Source of the DNA: CAWCWN01 sp963799245
GTDB lineage: Bacteria; Chloroflexota; Ktedonobacteria; Ktedonobacterales; Ktedonobacteraceae
Length of the DNA stretch: 64,000 nt
Reading direction: 5' to 3'
Assembly (NCBI GenBank): GCA_963799245.1
Contig: CAWCWN010000003.1
Span: forward strand, 1,984,001-2,048,000
The notes beneath the pieces were generated by a model that saw only the letters and a list, made by a program, of their open reading frames with translations, was not told the DNA's origin and made no database searches. The position numbers and the translations under genes were made by a program. Positions within the stretch are counted from its first letter, which is position 1; the number at the start of each line of letters is the position of its first letter. Positions 16,604 to 25,144 of this stretch are shown one piece after another.

Positions 16604-18190
16604 ATGAGTACAACACCTTCAAAGCGACCACGCCCCTTTGTGTTAATTGTTATGGACGGCTGGGGCATCAATCCACGCAAAGAGGGCAATGCTATTGCTC
16701 TGGCCCATACACCCAACATCGATAAAATTGCTCGTAGCTGGCCGCATACGGCGGTCAAAACCTCTGGTGAGGCGGTCGGTTTACCCTCTGGCCAGATGGG
16801 GAATTCGGAGGTAGGGCATCAAAATATTGGCGCGGGCAAGCGCGTCTTGCAGGACTACACCCGTGTCAGCGAATCCATACGCGATGGCTCTTTTTTCTCC
16901 AATCCGGCACTGCTCAAGGCAATTGAGCATGTGAAGAAAAACTCCTCCCAGCTGCACATCTTCGGCCTGCTGGGTGATGGAGGCGTACATGCGCACGAGT
17001 CTCACCTGGAGGCTCTGCTGAGTTTAGCCCGCCAGCACGATGTCGAGCGCGTCTATATTCATGCCTTTACCGATGGCCGTGATACATCACCGACGGGAGG
17101 CGTCGAGTTTATGCGTCTGCTGCAGGCTCGCGCCAGCGAGATTGGCCAGTCGCAAGCGGCCAAGGTCGCCACGGTTACCGGGCGATACTATGCCATGGAT
17201 CGCGATAATCGTTGGGATCGCACTGGCAGGACTTATTTTGCCATGACGCGCGCCGAGGGTCAGCGCGCTAACTCGGCGGTCGAGGCCATCCAGCATTCAT
17301 ATGACCAGGGAGTGACCGACGAATTTATTCTGCCAACTGTCATTATGGAAGATGGTCATCCAGTGGCTACGGTGCAGGCCGGCGATGCGCTGATTCACTA
17401 TAACTTCCGCCCGGACCGCGCCCGTCAATTGACAAAGGCGTTTGTGTTGGCGGAGTTACCGCCGCAGGCCGAGGAGAAATTTAAGCGCGGGCCACGCCTG
17501 GCCGACCTGCAGTATGTGATGATGACCGAGTATGAAGTGGGGTTAGATGCAGAGGTCGCTTACCGCGCCGATGAGGTAGAGATGCCGCTGGCGCGCGTGA
17601 TCTCCGAAGCCGGCCTGCGCCAGTTCCATACCGCTGAAACAGAAAAATACGCGCACGTCACCTATTTTATCAATGGTCGGCGTGAGACGCCTTTCCAGGG
17701 CGAGGACCGTTTTCTGGTGCCCTCTCCCAAGGTGCCAACCTATGATCTGCAGCCAGAGATGAGCGCGACCGGCGTCACCGAGACTGCCATAGAGCATATC
17801 CGCAGCGGGCAGTATGACCTGGTGATTATGAACTATGCCAATGCCGATATGGTTGGGCACACTGGCGTCATCGAGGCCACAATCAGGGGCATTGAAGCGG
17901 TTGATGCCGGTGTCGGGCGTGTTGTAGAGGCGACGCTGGCTGTCGGCGGCGGCCTACTCATTACCGCTGACCACGGCAATGCTGAGCAACTTATTGAGTA
18001 CGATACAGGTAAACCTTTCACCGCCCATACGACTAATCCTGTGCCGCTCTACCTGGTCGTGCCCCAGTTAGGACAGGTGTCCCTGCGCGGTGATGGCATC
18101 CTGGCGGATGTTTCGCCTACGATTTTACAGATCCTGTCTATACCTCAGGCGCGAGACATGACGGGGCGGTCGTTAATTGCCTCCAGGTAA
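16604..18190 (+). CDS. gpmI: 2,3-bisphosphoglycerate-independent phosphoglycerate mutase
   Basis: 528-residue glycolytic enzyme interconverting 3- and 2-phosphoglycerate by a phosphoserine intermediate, with two Mn ions. Metal motif DGWG (18-21), catalytic Ser68 in GQMGNSEVGHQNIGAG, substrate segments HAFTDGRDTSPTGG and NFRPDRARQ, and C-terminal metal ligands in TADHGNAEQL. Slightly longer than the usual 510 residues. It stands alone on its strand and converges on the KOW-protein operon across the DnaA-box cluster. Confidence 0.96.
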   Translation: MSTTPSKRPRPFVLIVMDGWGINPRKEGNAIALAHTPNIDKIARSWPHTAVKTSGEAVGLPSGQMGNSEVGHQNIGAGKRVLQDYTRVSESIRDGSFFSNPALLKAIEHVKKNSSQLHIFGLLGDGGVHAHESHLEALLSLARQHDVERVYIHAFTDGRDTSPTGGVEFMRLLQARASEIGQSQAAKVATVTGRYYAMDRDNRWDRTGRTYFAMTRAEGQRANSAVEAIQHSYDQGVTDEFILPTVIMEDGHPVATVQAGDALIHYNFRPDRARQLTKAFVLAELPPQAEEKFKRGPRLADLQYVMMTEYEVGLDAEVAYRADEVEMPLARVISEAGLRQFHTAETEKYAHVTYFINGRRETPFQGEDRFLVPSPKVPTYDLQPEMSATGVTETAIEHIRSGQYDLVIMNYANADMVGHTGVIEATIRGIEAVDAGVGRVVEATLAVGGGLLITADHGNAEQLIEYDTGKPFTAHTTNPVPLYLVVPQLGQVSLRGDGILADVSPTILQILSIPQARDMTGRSLIASR

Positions 18191-18204
18191 TCTAGCGCTT
18201 AAAA

Positions 18205-18222
18205 ACCCATAGTTGTTCAGAA
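18205..18222 (+). repeat. Interspersed 18-bp repeat, copy 1
   Basis: ACCCATAGTTGTTCAGAA matches the copy at 37984-38001 at 17 of 18 bases. Here it forms a short hairpin (AACCC with GGGTT) just after gpmI. Possibly a REP-like element or the end of a small mobile element. Confidence 0.5.
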
Positions 18223-18284
18223 CTCGGGTTGGCTGTAAGGAGCATCTTGCTCATGACAGAGAGCAGGCAAAACAATGAAACAGG

Positions 18285-18357
18285 TTATCCACATATCTGG
18301 CAAGGATTTGTGGATAAGCATCTATGATTGTGGATAAGCACCTATGATTGTGGATAA
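18285..18357. promoter_or_regulatory. Cluster of four perfect DnaA boxes
   Basis: TTATCCACA at 18285-18293, then its complement TGTGGATAA at 18309-18317, 18329-18337 and 18349-18357. The last three are spaced exactly 20 bp apart inside a 20-bp tandem repeat. All four equal the strict DnaA consensus. The cluster lies in a convergent gap (gpmI and the KOW gene both end here), so promoter control is unlikely. A replication origin, a DnaA-titration site or a relic origin are possible. Confidence 0.8.
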
Positions 18358-18361
18358 AAAA

Positions 18362-19333
18362 TCAGCTAATGCGTTTTACTGATGTTATTGGAACAGTTAC
18401 CGTTGCTCCATTTTCGAGGAGTAGATAAACCGCGCGAGCATGGACTCCCGACAAAAAGGCCTGCTGATGGGCGAAAAGGTAGGTTACGGTACCTGTAGCT
18501 CCTTCGTATTCACCGCTGCAGATGCGCACTTGAGCCCCGAGTATAATGCTCGGGTCCGGCTGCAGCGGCTGCCGGTCGTGTTGGTGCGAGCTTTCTGGCA
18601 GAGAAATTACCAGTTCCGGAAAGAGACCCTGGCGCACCGAGGTTGCTCCTGAAAGCAGCGCGATGCTGCCCTGATGGTCACGAAGTAGATCCAGGGTACG
18701 CGGGGACATGGACATGATGCCCAGGCCTTCGGTAAAAAGGACGCTCAGGGGTGGTAAATGCGCCTGGGCTATCTCGCTATCGATACTGCCGATAAGTTCG
18801 ATCAAATCACTGCGTAAAAATCCCTCCAGGTCCCTGGAGGAGATGCTGCTGGCGATAACCCCCACGACGCTTGAAGCCATTGCCTGGTGTAACATAGTCA
18901 AATTTAATGGTCCGGGCACAACCAGCAGCGCTCCTGGAGGAATAGGCTGGAGCTCGCCTGTGCGACCGCCAGCCTGCCACATTGTCAGTATCCCAGCCAC
19001 CTGTCTGCCCGCGCCGATCACTCCCTGCAGGACGGCGGCTCGGCTTTCAATAATGACGCCGCCGCGGCGGGTGAGTTCGACGACACGGCCTCGCAAACCC
19101 GCTGGCAGGAACTCATGACTGTTATCTGGGCCGATATCTATGGGAGGTATAGGTATGGTGGTTTCCTGCTCCACGGGTGATTTCAAGCGCTCGCTGCGAA
19201 TGACGGGCTGGTCCGGCTGGACGTTCTGACCTGGCTGTACCAACGGCACATTTCTGGTTTTGGATCTACCGGACCAACGTTCTCTTCTCACGACGGCCTG
19301 TGATAGCAGAGACCAGCCGAGCAGATTGGTCAT
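18362..19333 (-). CDS. Uncharacterised protein with C-terminal KOW-like motif, third gene of MutL-like operon
   Basis: 323 residues. The N-terminal 70 residues are polar and Pro-rich. A middle domain (about 75-175) has RGRVVELTRRGGVIIE, VIGAGRQVAGILTMWQ and IPPGALLVVPGPLNLTML. A second part has LSVLFTEGLGIMSMS and a DHQGSIALLSG segment. The end resembles a KOW motif (GAQVRICSGEYEGATGTVTY), a small beta barrel often used to bind nucleic acid or ribosomes. The GGGGGAGG site fits 19333. It lies 28 nt after the MutL-like gene. The function is unknown. Confidence 0.75.
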   Translation of the reverse strand: MTNLLGWSLLSQAVVRRERWSGRSKTRNVPLVQPGQNVQPDQPVIRSERLKSPVEQETTIPIPPIDIGPDNSHEFLPAGLRGRVVELTRRGGVIIESRAAVLQGVIGAGRQVAGILTMWQAGGRTGELQPIPPGALLVVPGPLNLTMLHQAMASSVVGVIASSISSRDLEGFLRSDLIELIGSIDSEIAQAHLPPLSVLFTEGLGIMSMSPRTLDLLRDHQGSIALLSGATSVRQGLFPELVISLPESSHQHDRQPLQPDPSIILGAQVRICSGEYEGATGTVTYLFAHQQAFLSGVHARAVYLLLENGATVTVPITSVKRIS

Positions 19334-19361
19334 AGCGAGTGCCTCCCCCTTCCCGCCAAAT

Positions 19362-21266
19362 TCAGGCTCCTATGGCCTGCATCCACTGGAGGAGGCGCGC
19401 CTGGCGCTCTTTATCATTGACTGGCAGTTCTAGGGGGCGACCTCGAGCATCAATAATGAGACCGACCAGTCCACCATCGATCTCTTCCGCGGCCCGGGCC
19501 CGTTCACCCGGTCCCAGGCCGACATCTACGCTTGGCGCGGGGAACAACGAGAGCAGCGCCTGCTCACTTATTTGCAGCGGAATCACCTCGATCGAGCCAC
19601 TCATTACATCTACCATGACCTGTCGCCCGCTGGTATATTCTATACCCACGCGCAGGGCGATTTCGCCAGGTGGTAACGTGCCGAAAGGGATCACGCAGGT
19701 ACCGAGGCGATGGGTCACTGCGTCATTCTCATTGACCTGGACGGCAGCGACAGGCGCAACTGTGGCTACTGCGCCGAGTTGCGAGATGAGCATGGTACGG
19801 TCAAGTGCCAGGGAGGTGACACCTCTGGGTTGGAGCGCGTCAAGTAGCATCAACGCAGCCTGCCCGTATTTTGGTGATCGAGCAAGAATAGCACCCGTTG
19901 CCAGGATCAGGTCGGCATCCAGCCACTCGAAGTTGTTCTGGCGAGCGGCTTCAACGGTCAAAATTACTGCCTCACGAGCAAAAGCCTGGCTAATCTGGAG
20001 GTCGCGCAGGCTGGTTGACACTACCTGCGGGTGAAGCATGCGATTTAAAACGAACTGGCGTACCTCCTCTTCGCTGAGATCGAAAGGGAGCCAGCGCGTA
20101 ATACGCTGTAGACCCACTCGCTGTAAAACCGCTCCCAGGCCTGGTCCAACGCCAATCCCCGTATTGACCATAGGGATAAACTCGCCGCTCTCGCCGGCTA
20201 ACATCAGCGTGGTAGTTGCGCCGCCGATATCTACAGCGGTTACATTCATGGCATAGTGCTGGGCCAGGAAACGCACCAGGCTACTCAAGGAAGTTGCGCT
20301 TGTCATCAGCGCAGAGGCAGACCAGTTCTGCAGTGCAGTGTAGCCTGGCAGCTTTTGCAGGACATTTCGTTCATATAGCGCGCTAGTGGCGATACTGGTT
20401 GGCCCTATCTGAGCCCGGGACACCAGGGGGTCGACGCGAGTTATCTGGGCAACTCCCTGCAGCATACGCCGTACGGCCTCAACATATTGAGGCGCGCCGG
20501 CATACAGGGCGTCAAACTGGTGTAGGGCTGTGGCAGAGGCTCCGTTGTCAGACGCTGCATTGGTGCTCTGGCGCTCGTTCAGCTCACGCGCGCCGCTTAG
20601 CAGCAGCTGGCAGGCATCCTGCAAGGGAGCCGGGCCCGCCGGACCATCTGCCAGGCCAACAATTACAGCTGCCTGAGGCTGTAATTCTCGTAGACACTCG
20701 ATCTGTCGCTCCCACTCAAGGGCTACACGTTCAGGTGTCCACTGGCCCGCCGCGCTCTGAGGAAATGGAGTACTGCCGGCCCCGACAGAGACTGGAACCG
20801 CGGCCGAGGTGGCAACAAAAGAAGGTGCGGGTAAGGCGTGGATCTCGGCGTAGAGTCCAGAGATAGCCTGGCGAGTAAGTTCTTCCAGGCGGCCATCGAC
20901 CGCGCCAAGCACAACCAGTCGTAAAGGTGCGCCAGCGCTGATGGTTGCGATAAAGACATCGACGCCATCACCGATTGGCTGTTCAGGTGAGATGATACGA
21001 CCTTCAGAGATAAAATGTCGCCCCGTGATAAACTCGATGACACTGATCGCCTGGATAATGCCCTTCGTAATGTCCTCATATGGCGGGGCTACGGTCGTTG
21101 GAGCTTCACCACGTGCCATGAGACGATACTGGTTTTCGACAAGGCCTAAAAGGGAGACCTTGGTCATGACTGTGCCACAATCGGCAACCAGGATTGAGTT
21201 CACGGATGATGGATTGATGCCGCCGCCGGGGACTCGTCCTCCTTCTCCGTAAGGTTGTGTGCTCAT
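19362..21266 (-). CDS. MutL-like (glutamate mutase L family) actin-fold ATPase
   Basis: 634 residues. The family is named after MutL, the protein beside B12-dependent glutamate mutase, with an actin/Hsp70-like ATPase fold. Phosphate-1 motif is VADCGTVMTKVSLLG (about 28-42), the phosphate-2-like stretch is VTAVDIGGATTTLML in the second half, and GIGVGPGLGAVL follows. No mutase S or E subunit is nearby, so a role as mutase chaperone is doubtful. The setting (zinc-ribbon scaffold before, KOW protein after, gaps of 25 and 28 nt) suggests a different dedicated function. Confidence 0.85.
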   Translation of the reverse strand: MSTQPYGEGGRVPGGGINPSSVNSILVADCGTVMTKVSLLGLVENQYRLMARGEAPTTVAPPYEDITKGIIQAISVIEFITGRHFISEGRIISPEQPIGDGVDVFIATISAGAPLRLVVLGAVDGRLEELTRQAISGLYAEIHALPAPSFVATSAAVPVSVGAGSTPFPQSAAGQWTPERVALEWERQIECLRELQPQAAVIVGLADGPAGPAPLQDACQLLLSGARELNERQSTNAASDNGASATALHQFDALYAGAPQYVEAVRRMLQGVAQITRVDPLVSRAQIGPTSIATSALYERNVLQKLPGYTALQNWSASALMTSATSLSSLVRFLAQHYAMNVTAVDIGGATTTLMLAGESGEFIPMVNTGIGVGPGLGAVLQRVGLQRITRWLPFDLSEEEVRQFVLNRMLHPQVVSTSLRDLQISQAFAREAVILTVEAARQNNFEWLDADLILATGAILARSPKYGQAALMLLDALQPRGVTSLALDRTMLISQLGAVATVAPVAAVQVNENDAVTHRLGTCVIPFGTLPPGEIALRVGIEYTSGRQVMVDVMSGSIEVIPLQISEQALLSLFPAPSVDVGLGPGERARAAEEIDGGLVGLIIDARGRPLELPVNDKERQARLLQWMQAIGA

Positions 21267-21291
21267 CTCTTGATCCTTTTTTCCTCACTGC

Positions 21292-22794
21292 TTAGCGTGA
21301 GAACCAATCCAGAATAGTGCTAAGAAATCCGCGTTTGGCTGGTTTCGCCTTCGCCTGTCCACCAGCACCTGGTGGTAGCGGCGCGCCCATCGCGGGCGGC
21401 TGTTGAGGCGCGACCGGAGACACTGGGGGCATGGGCATGTTGCCTGGCGGAGCGCCCCCTGCCTGGGCGTAACCTGGCTGGGATGGAACCCCCATGTAGT
21501 TGGGCGACCCACTCGCGTAGGCAGGAGGCATAGGGCCCGCCTGCATGCTGGAGACTCCCAGGTGAGGCGCAGCTGCTGCATTTTGTGCCTGTGGCTGCGC
21601 CACGTTCTGCTGGACATGGGGCGACGGGGCTGCGGGGGCATTTTGCGCCTGCTGCCCTGGAAGGTAGGGAGCCGCTGAGGCTACACCTAACATCGAAGCA
21701 AAAACGTTGGCTGCTACCGCGCTTTCCTCGTGAGCCGGCATTTCTCCCCGTGGGCGGCTGGGCACAGGACGCGCAGGAGCACCATATGCCGCCTGGCGGG
21801 AAGGATCGGCGAAATTCTGCTGTTGTGGAGGTGCCCCCAGTTGGCGCTGCTCATCGTTGGCGCGTAACCAGTCGGGCAGAGAATCCATTTCGATAAAGGA
21901 GGACGCGGATATGCCGCTCTTGTCGCCAGCTTCCTCCGCAGCCGGTCCTGGCGCCGGCTGGGACTGATACACCTGATTGTATGCCGCCGGCTGAACAGCC
22001 GGCGGAAATCCCTGGGCATTACTGGTCTGTGCTCCCTGCTCAGGCTGGCGTAACCACGCTGGCAAGGCATTGGCATCAAGCAGTGACGAAGCGGACAGGC
22101 CTGGCTGCTCAGGGGCTGCGGGGGCAGAAGGCGTCTCCCGGGAGGACATCCACTGGGGTAGCCCCCGGCCGTCGATAAGGTCATTGCCCATAATACCCTG
22201 GGGGGGAATAACTGGCTGCTCGTTTTGTTCCGCGGCAGTGGGAGCAGGGGCCTGAGGCTGTGCCCGCCTGAGCCATTCTGGTAAGGCATCCTGCTGCAGC
22301 AGGCTCGCGGCCGGGATGTTATCTTGCACCTGGGCAGGGGTCTGGTGCTCCTGCAACCACGCAGGCAGGGCCTGTTGATCGATCAACGAACTCGCGTCCA
22401 TACCTCTGCCGGGTGCAAACGCACTATCAGTATTTGGCGCCGGAGTCCTGGCTGGACGACGTGGAGGATAGCTCTCCAAAGGGGTACTGTCACTCATTTC
22501 CCGGCGCTCTGGCCGCATCCAGCCTGGTAGCATGTCTTCATTGATGAGCTCATTGGCGATGAAATTTGCTGCCTCTCCTCCAGGAGCAGCGCTATTAGCT
22601 GACCCGGCATGCTCACCTGTGCGTAATGTCTCCAACCAGGCTGGCAGCTCCGGCTGCTGGTCAGGAGCAATCATCCCTGGGTCAAAATTGGAATTTACTG
22701 CACCGCTTCCCTTATTTATTAAGGGCGAGCCACAATTTTGACAGCTCACCGCGTTTACCGGGTTTGGCCTCCCACAATGGTTACACGTAATCAC
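21292..22794 (-). CDS. Zinc-ribbon protein with repeated LPxWL motifs, putative scaffold
   Basis: 500 residues. The N-terminal zinc ribbon is CNHCGRPNP...CQNCGSPL (residues 4-24). The rest is long, low-complexity, Pro/Ala/Gln-rich and probably disordered. It carries seven short motifs with LPxW near residues 50, 89, 143, 171, 212, 244 and 306. Six share a longer pattern like ASSLLDANALPAWLR. The end (KRGFLSTILDWFSR) looks like a basic amphipathic helix. The start is a GTG at 22794 with GAGGAG upstream. First gene of the three-gene operon; a multivalent docking role is inferred from the repeats. Confidence 0.75.
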   Translation of the reverse strand: MITCNHCGRPNPVNAVSCQNCGSPLINKGSGAVNSNFDPGMIAPDQQPELPAWLETLRTGEHAGSANSAAPGGEAANFIANELINEDMLPGWMRPERREMSDSTPLESYPPRRPARTPAPNTDSAFAPGRGMDASSLIDQQALPAWLQEHQTPAQVQDNIPAASLLQQDALPEWLRRAQPQAPAPTAAEQNEQPVIPPQGIMGNDLIDGRGLPQWMSSRETPSAPAAPEQPGLSASSLLDANALPAWLRQPEQGAQTSNAQGFPPAVQPAAYNQVYQSQPAPGPAAEEAGDKSGISASSFIEMDSLPDWLRANDEQRQLGAPPQQQNFADPSRQAAYGAPARPVPSRPRGEMPAHEESAVAANVFASMLGVASAAPYLPGQQAQNAPAAPSPHVQQNVAQPQAQNAAAAPHLGVSSMQAGPMPPAYASGSPNYMGVPSQPGYAQAGGAPPGNMPMPPVSPVAPQQPPAMGAPLPPGAGGQAKAKPAKRGFLSTILDWFSR

Positions 22795-22815
22795 TTTTGC
22801 TCCTCACTCTGGCCA

Positions 22816-22884
22816 GGTTAGCACTCCTTCCGCCTCCCTGCCTGGGAGGCGGAAGGAGTGCTAACCTGCAGCCGGCTGGCTGCA
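22816..22884 (-). promoter_or_regulatory. Two stacked hairpins in the leader of the zinc-ribbon/MutL operon
   Basis: A perfect 23-bp stem (22816-22838 with 22844-22866, 5-nt loop) abuts a second 7-bp hairpin (22867-22884). Both lie between the predicted minus-strand start site and the GTG at 22794. No gene ends here, so they are not simple terminators; leader regulation or a mobile REP-like unit is possible. Confidence 0.6.
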
Positions 22885-22922
22885 ACGAAGATAGCGCTGG
22901 CACAACATAAACTTCCGGACGA

Positions 22923-22950
22923 AGTGTATCACTCTTTCTCACGCTTGACA
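22923..22950 (-). promoter_or_regulatory. Promoter of the zinc-ribbon/MutL operon, next to the rusA promoter
   Basis: On the minus strand TGTCAA and TACACT are 16 bp apart with an extended TGA before the -10. The same bases read TTGACA (22945-22950) on the plus strand, near an extended -10 TGATACAAT (22983-22991) that could serve rusA. The two promoters are back to back. Confidence 0.5.
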
Positions 22951-23038
22951 AGCTAACATATACGGGATAAGGCATGATGATATGATACAATACACCCAGT
23001 ACCCGCGTCCCAAAAGTACTAACTCTCAGGAGACATTT

Positions 23039-23473
23039 ATGCGCAATTCGAGTAAGCACGCCCTTTTACGCCTTACTCTTCCACTTCCGCCGAGCATTAA
23101 CGAGCAATATGCCACGGTCAATGGGCATCGTGTCAGTTCAATGGTTGCCCGTCGCTTTAAACAAGAAGTTCGTGCGACACTTCGCTCGCTTGAAAGACAG
23201 GGAGTATTGCACGACGAAGTAAGCAAGACGCTGCGACAACATTACCTGACACTTTTCCTTGACTTTTACTTTGCCACTCCACTTAAACGAGACCTCGACG
23301 GCGGCCTGAAAATCACACAGGATGCTCTCTGCGCAGGGCTTGGTTTGAATGATAACCGGGTTGTTGATATACACCTGACCAAACATATAGACCCTTTACA
23401 CCCGCACCTGTACGTTGAGCTAGAGGCTATTGCCGAATGGCGGTTTGATCGAGAATATGTACTCCTGCCATGA
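23039..23473 (+). CDS. RusA-family Holliday junction endonuclease
   Basis: 144 residues. RusA proteins are homodimeric nucleases that resolve four-way DNA junctions. The acidic site pattern D-x-D-x3-K then D is present as D85, D87, K91 (KRDLDGGLKITQDAL) and D105 in GLNDNRVV, matching spacing in E. coli RusA. CAGGAGA precedes the ATG at 23039; an ATG at 22982 is the only longer start. RusA genes are usually phage-borne, but no other phage gene is near. Confidence 0.85.
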   Translation: MRNSSKHALLRLTLPLPPSINEQYATVNGHRVSSMVARRFKQEVRATLRSLERQGVLHDEVSKTLRQHYLTLFLDFYFATPLKRDLDGGLKITQDALCAGLGLNDNRVVDIHLTKHIDPLHPHLYVELEAIAEWRFDREYVLLP

Positions 23474-23576
23474 GTATGCATGCACATCTCTACTACCCTT
23501 GCCTGGTCGCATATACCTCTGTAAAATAGAACTGGCAAGGCCAGACTTCTGTAACAAAAAACGAGAGGTACTACAT

Positions 23577-24494
23577 ATGTTGCCACTATCAACAAGAGGG
23601 CGGGCCCAGGCGGCTGCAAGCGGCCGCCAGCCTTCAAGCACCGTTCCCACTCAAAGGCTGCTGCTGGGAGTGTTTTTTAGCGCCGTTATTAGCCTCCTGG
23701 CCCATCGACGGCGTTCATTGAGCCGCAGCGGCGTCGCGGGCGCTCTGCTAACTGGTACGACCACCTTTGGCCTGGGCGGCTGGTCGTGGGGACTGAGCCT
23801 GATTTTTTTCTTTGCCTCTTCCAGCTTTTTCTCACATTTTCGTGCCCGTGCCAAGGCCGGTATTGCGGCCGATAAATTCAGCAAGGGCGCGCAGCGCGAT
23901 TTTGGTCAGGTGGCTGCGAATGGGGGCGTTGCCACCCTTTTTGCGCTGGCGTATGCGTCCGTCCCTTCACAGACGCTACATGAGGCGTGCCTGGCGGCGT
24001 ACACAGGTGCGCTTGCCAGTGCTACAGCCGATACCTGGGCCACCGAACTGGGCGTGCTCAATTCTCAACCGCCGCGCCTGATTACGACGGGCAAACGGGT
24101 TGCTCCCGGCACTTCCGGAGGGATTACGCTTTCTGGCACGGCCGCGGCCGGCCTGGGAGGCCTGGCCCTGGGGAGCGCTTTCTGGCTATTTGAGCACTGT
24201 CGGAAAGCGCTGGCATGGCTCCCGCTTGTTGGCCTGCTCAGTGGGCTGGGAGGTAGTCTCGTGGATAGTTTGCTGGGGGCGACGGTCCAGGCTATGTATT
24301 TTTGTCCCGTGTGCAAGCAAGAGACCGAAAGACGCGTCCATGCCTGTGGAAATGAGACGCATCCTCTACGTGGCGTCAGCTGCTTAAACAATGACGCGGT
24401 AAACTTTTTCTCGACCCTCGCGGGTGCTCTCCTGGGTCTGATAGCCTACAGAAAGGCAACCCGGCGGCACCTGCGCATGAATGTTACCTCTTAG
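23577..24494 (+). CDS. DUF92 family integral membrane protein
   Basis: 305 residues with about six or seven hydrophobic helices. DUF92 includes the plant VTE6 phytyl-phosphate kinase and eukaryotic TMEM19. Typical segments are SRSGVAGALLTGTTTFGLGG, GALASATADTWATELGVL, TSGGITLSGTAAAGLGG and GLGGSLVDSLLGATVQ. A CPVCKQ...C pair near residue 240 may bind metal. A kinase role on an isoprenoid phosphate is a family-level guess. The start at 23577 follows GAGAGG. Confidence 0.85.
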   Translation: MLPLSTRGRAQAAASGRQPSSTVPTQRLLLGVFFSAVISLLAHRRRSLSRSGVAGALLTGTTTFGLGGWSWGLSLIFFFASSSFFSHFRARAKAGIAADKFSKGAQRDFGQVAANGGVATLFALAYASVPSQTLHEACLAAYTGALASATADTWATELGVLNSQPPRLITTGKRVAPGTSGGITLSGTAAAGLGGLALGSAFWLFEHCRKALAWLPLVGLLSGLGGSLVDSLLGATVQAMYFCPVCKQETERRVHACGNETHPLRGVSCLNNDAVNFFSTLAGALLGLIAYRKATRRHLRMNVTS

Positions 24495-24592
24495 GGGTAG
24501 TGTGTGAGAAGCAGGTGCGTCTCCAGATAGGATGGTAAGTATAATACATAGCAGCTCGGCGCAAAACAAAAGTGGAGCGCAAGGAAGACCAT

Positions 24593-25069
24593 ATGAAAAT
24601 ATATCAGCGTCTGATCAGCCCTAACTGGCGCCCCTGGCGGGCCGCCGCGGCAGGGATACTGGCAACGGCCGCCTATAGCCTGGCAATGGAAGGGGACATG
24701 TCGATTACCGGCAACCGCTTTAACGATGTACGTTTCATGCAAGGCCTGATGGGTGTCAAAGCTCTGCAACAGAGGAGGTTTCTTATTCTGGCCTGGTTGC
24801 TGCACTTCGCCAATGGCGTCGCTCTAGCTGAGCTCTATGCGGCCCTGCTCAAGCGCTTTCTCCCTGGACCCAACTGGCTGAGAGGAGCCATCTTTGGCGA
24901 AGCCTTTATTTGCGCGGCGTGGTGGTTGACGCCACTGGCAGATAAGTACCACCCCCTGATCAAGAGTGGAAAATTGCCGAAGCTTGCCAACCGGACGTCA
25001 TTTCTCCAGAATCTCGCTCGCCACCTGATCTTTGGCCTGGGCCTGGGCCTGCTCTATCGAGATAAGTAA
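24593..25069 (+). CDS. Small integral membrane protein, unknown function
   Basis: 158 residues with three or four predicted membrane segments (WRAAAAGILATAAYSLAME, FLILAWLLHFANGVALAELYAALL, GAIFGEAFICAAWWLTPLA, and LIFGLGLGLLY at the end). I do not recognise a named family. The start at 24593 fits an AAGGA 7 nt upstream. It follows the DUF92 gene by about 100 nt and ends at a strong hairpin. Confidence 0.65.
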   Translation: MKIYQRLISPNWRPWRAAAAGILATAAYSLAMEGDMSITGNRFNDVRFMQGLMGVKALQQRRFLILAWLLHFANGVALAELYAALLKRFLPGPNWLRGAIFGEAFICAAWWLTPLADKYHPLIKSGKLPKLANRTSFLQNLARHLIFGLGLGLLYRDK

Positions 25070-25121
25070 AACCGTCCGGGTAAAGCCTCTGCGGCCAAAA
25101 CGGGGCTCTACCCGGACGGTT
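25070..25121. terminator. Bidirectional terminator
   Basis: Perfect 13-bp stem (25070-25082 with 25109-25121) between the membrane-protein gene and the convergent frameshifted gene. The left arm starts at the base after the stop codon. Confidence 0.7.
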
Positions 25122-25144
25122 CATGCAAGCATCTCTATTGGCGC

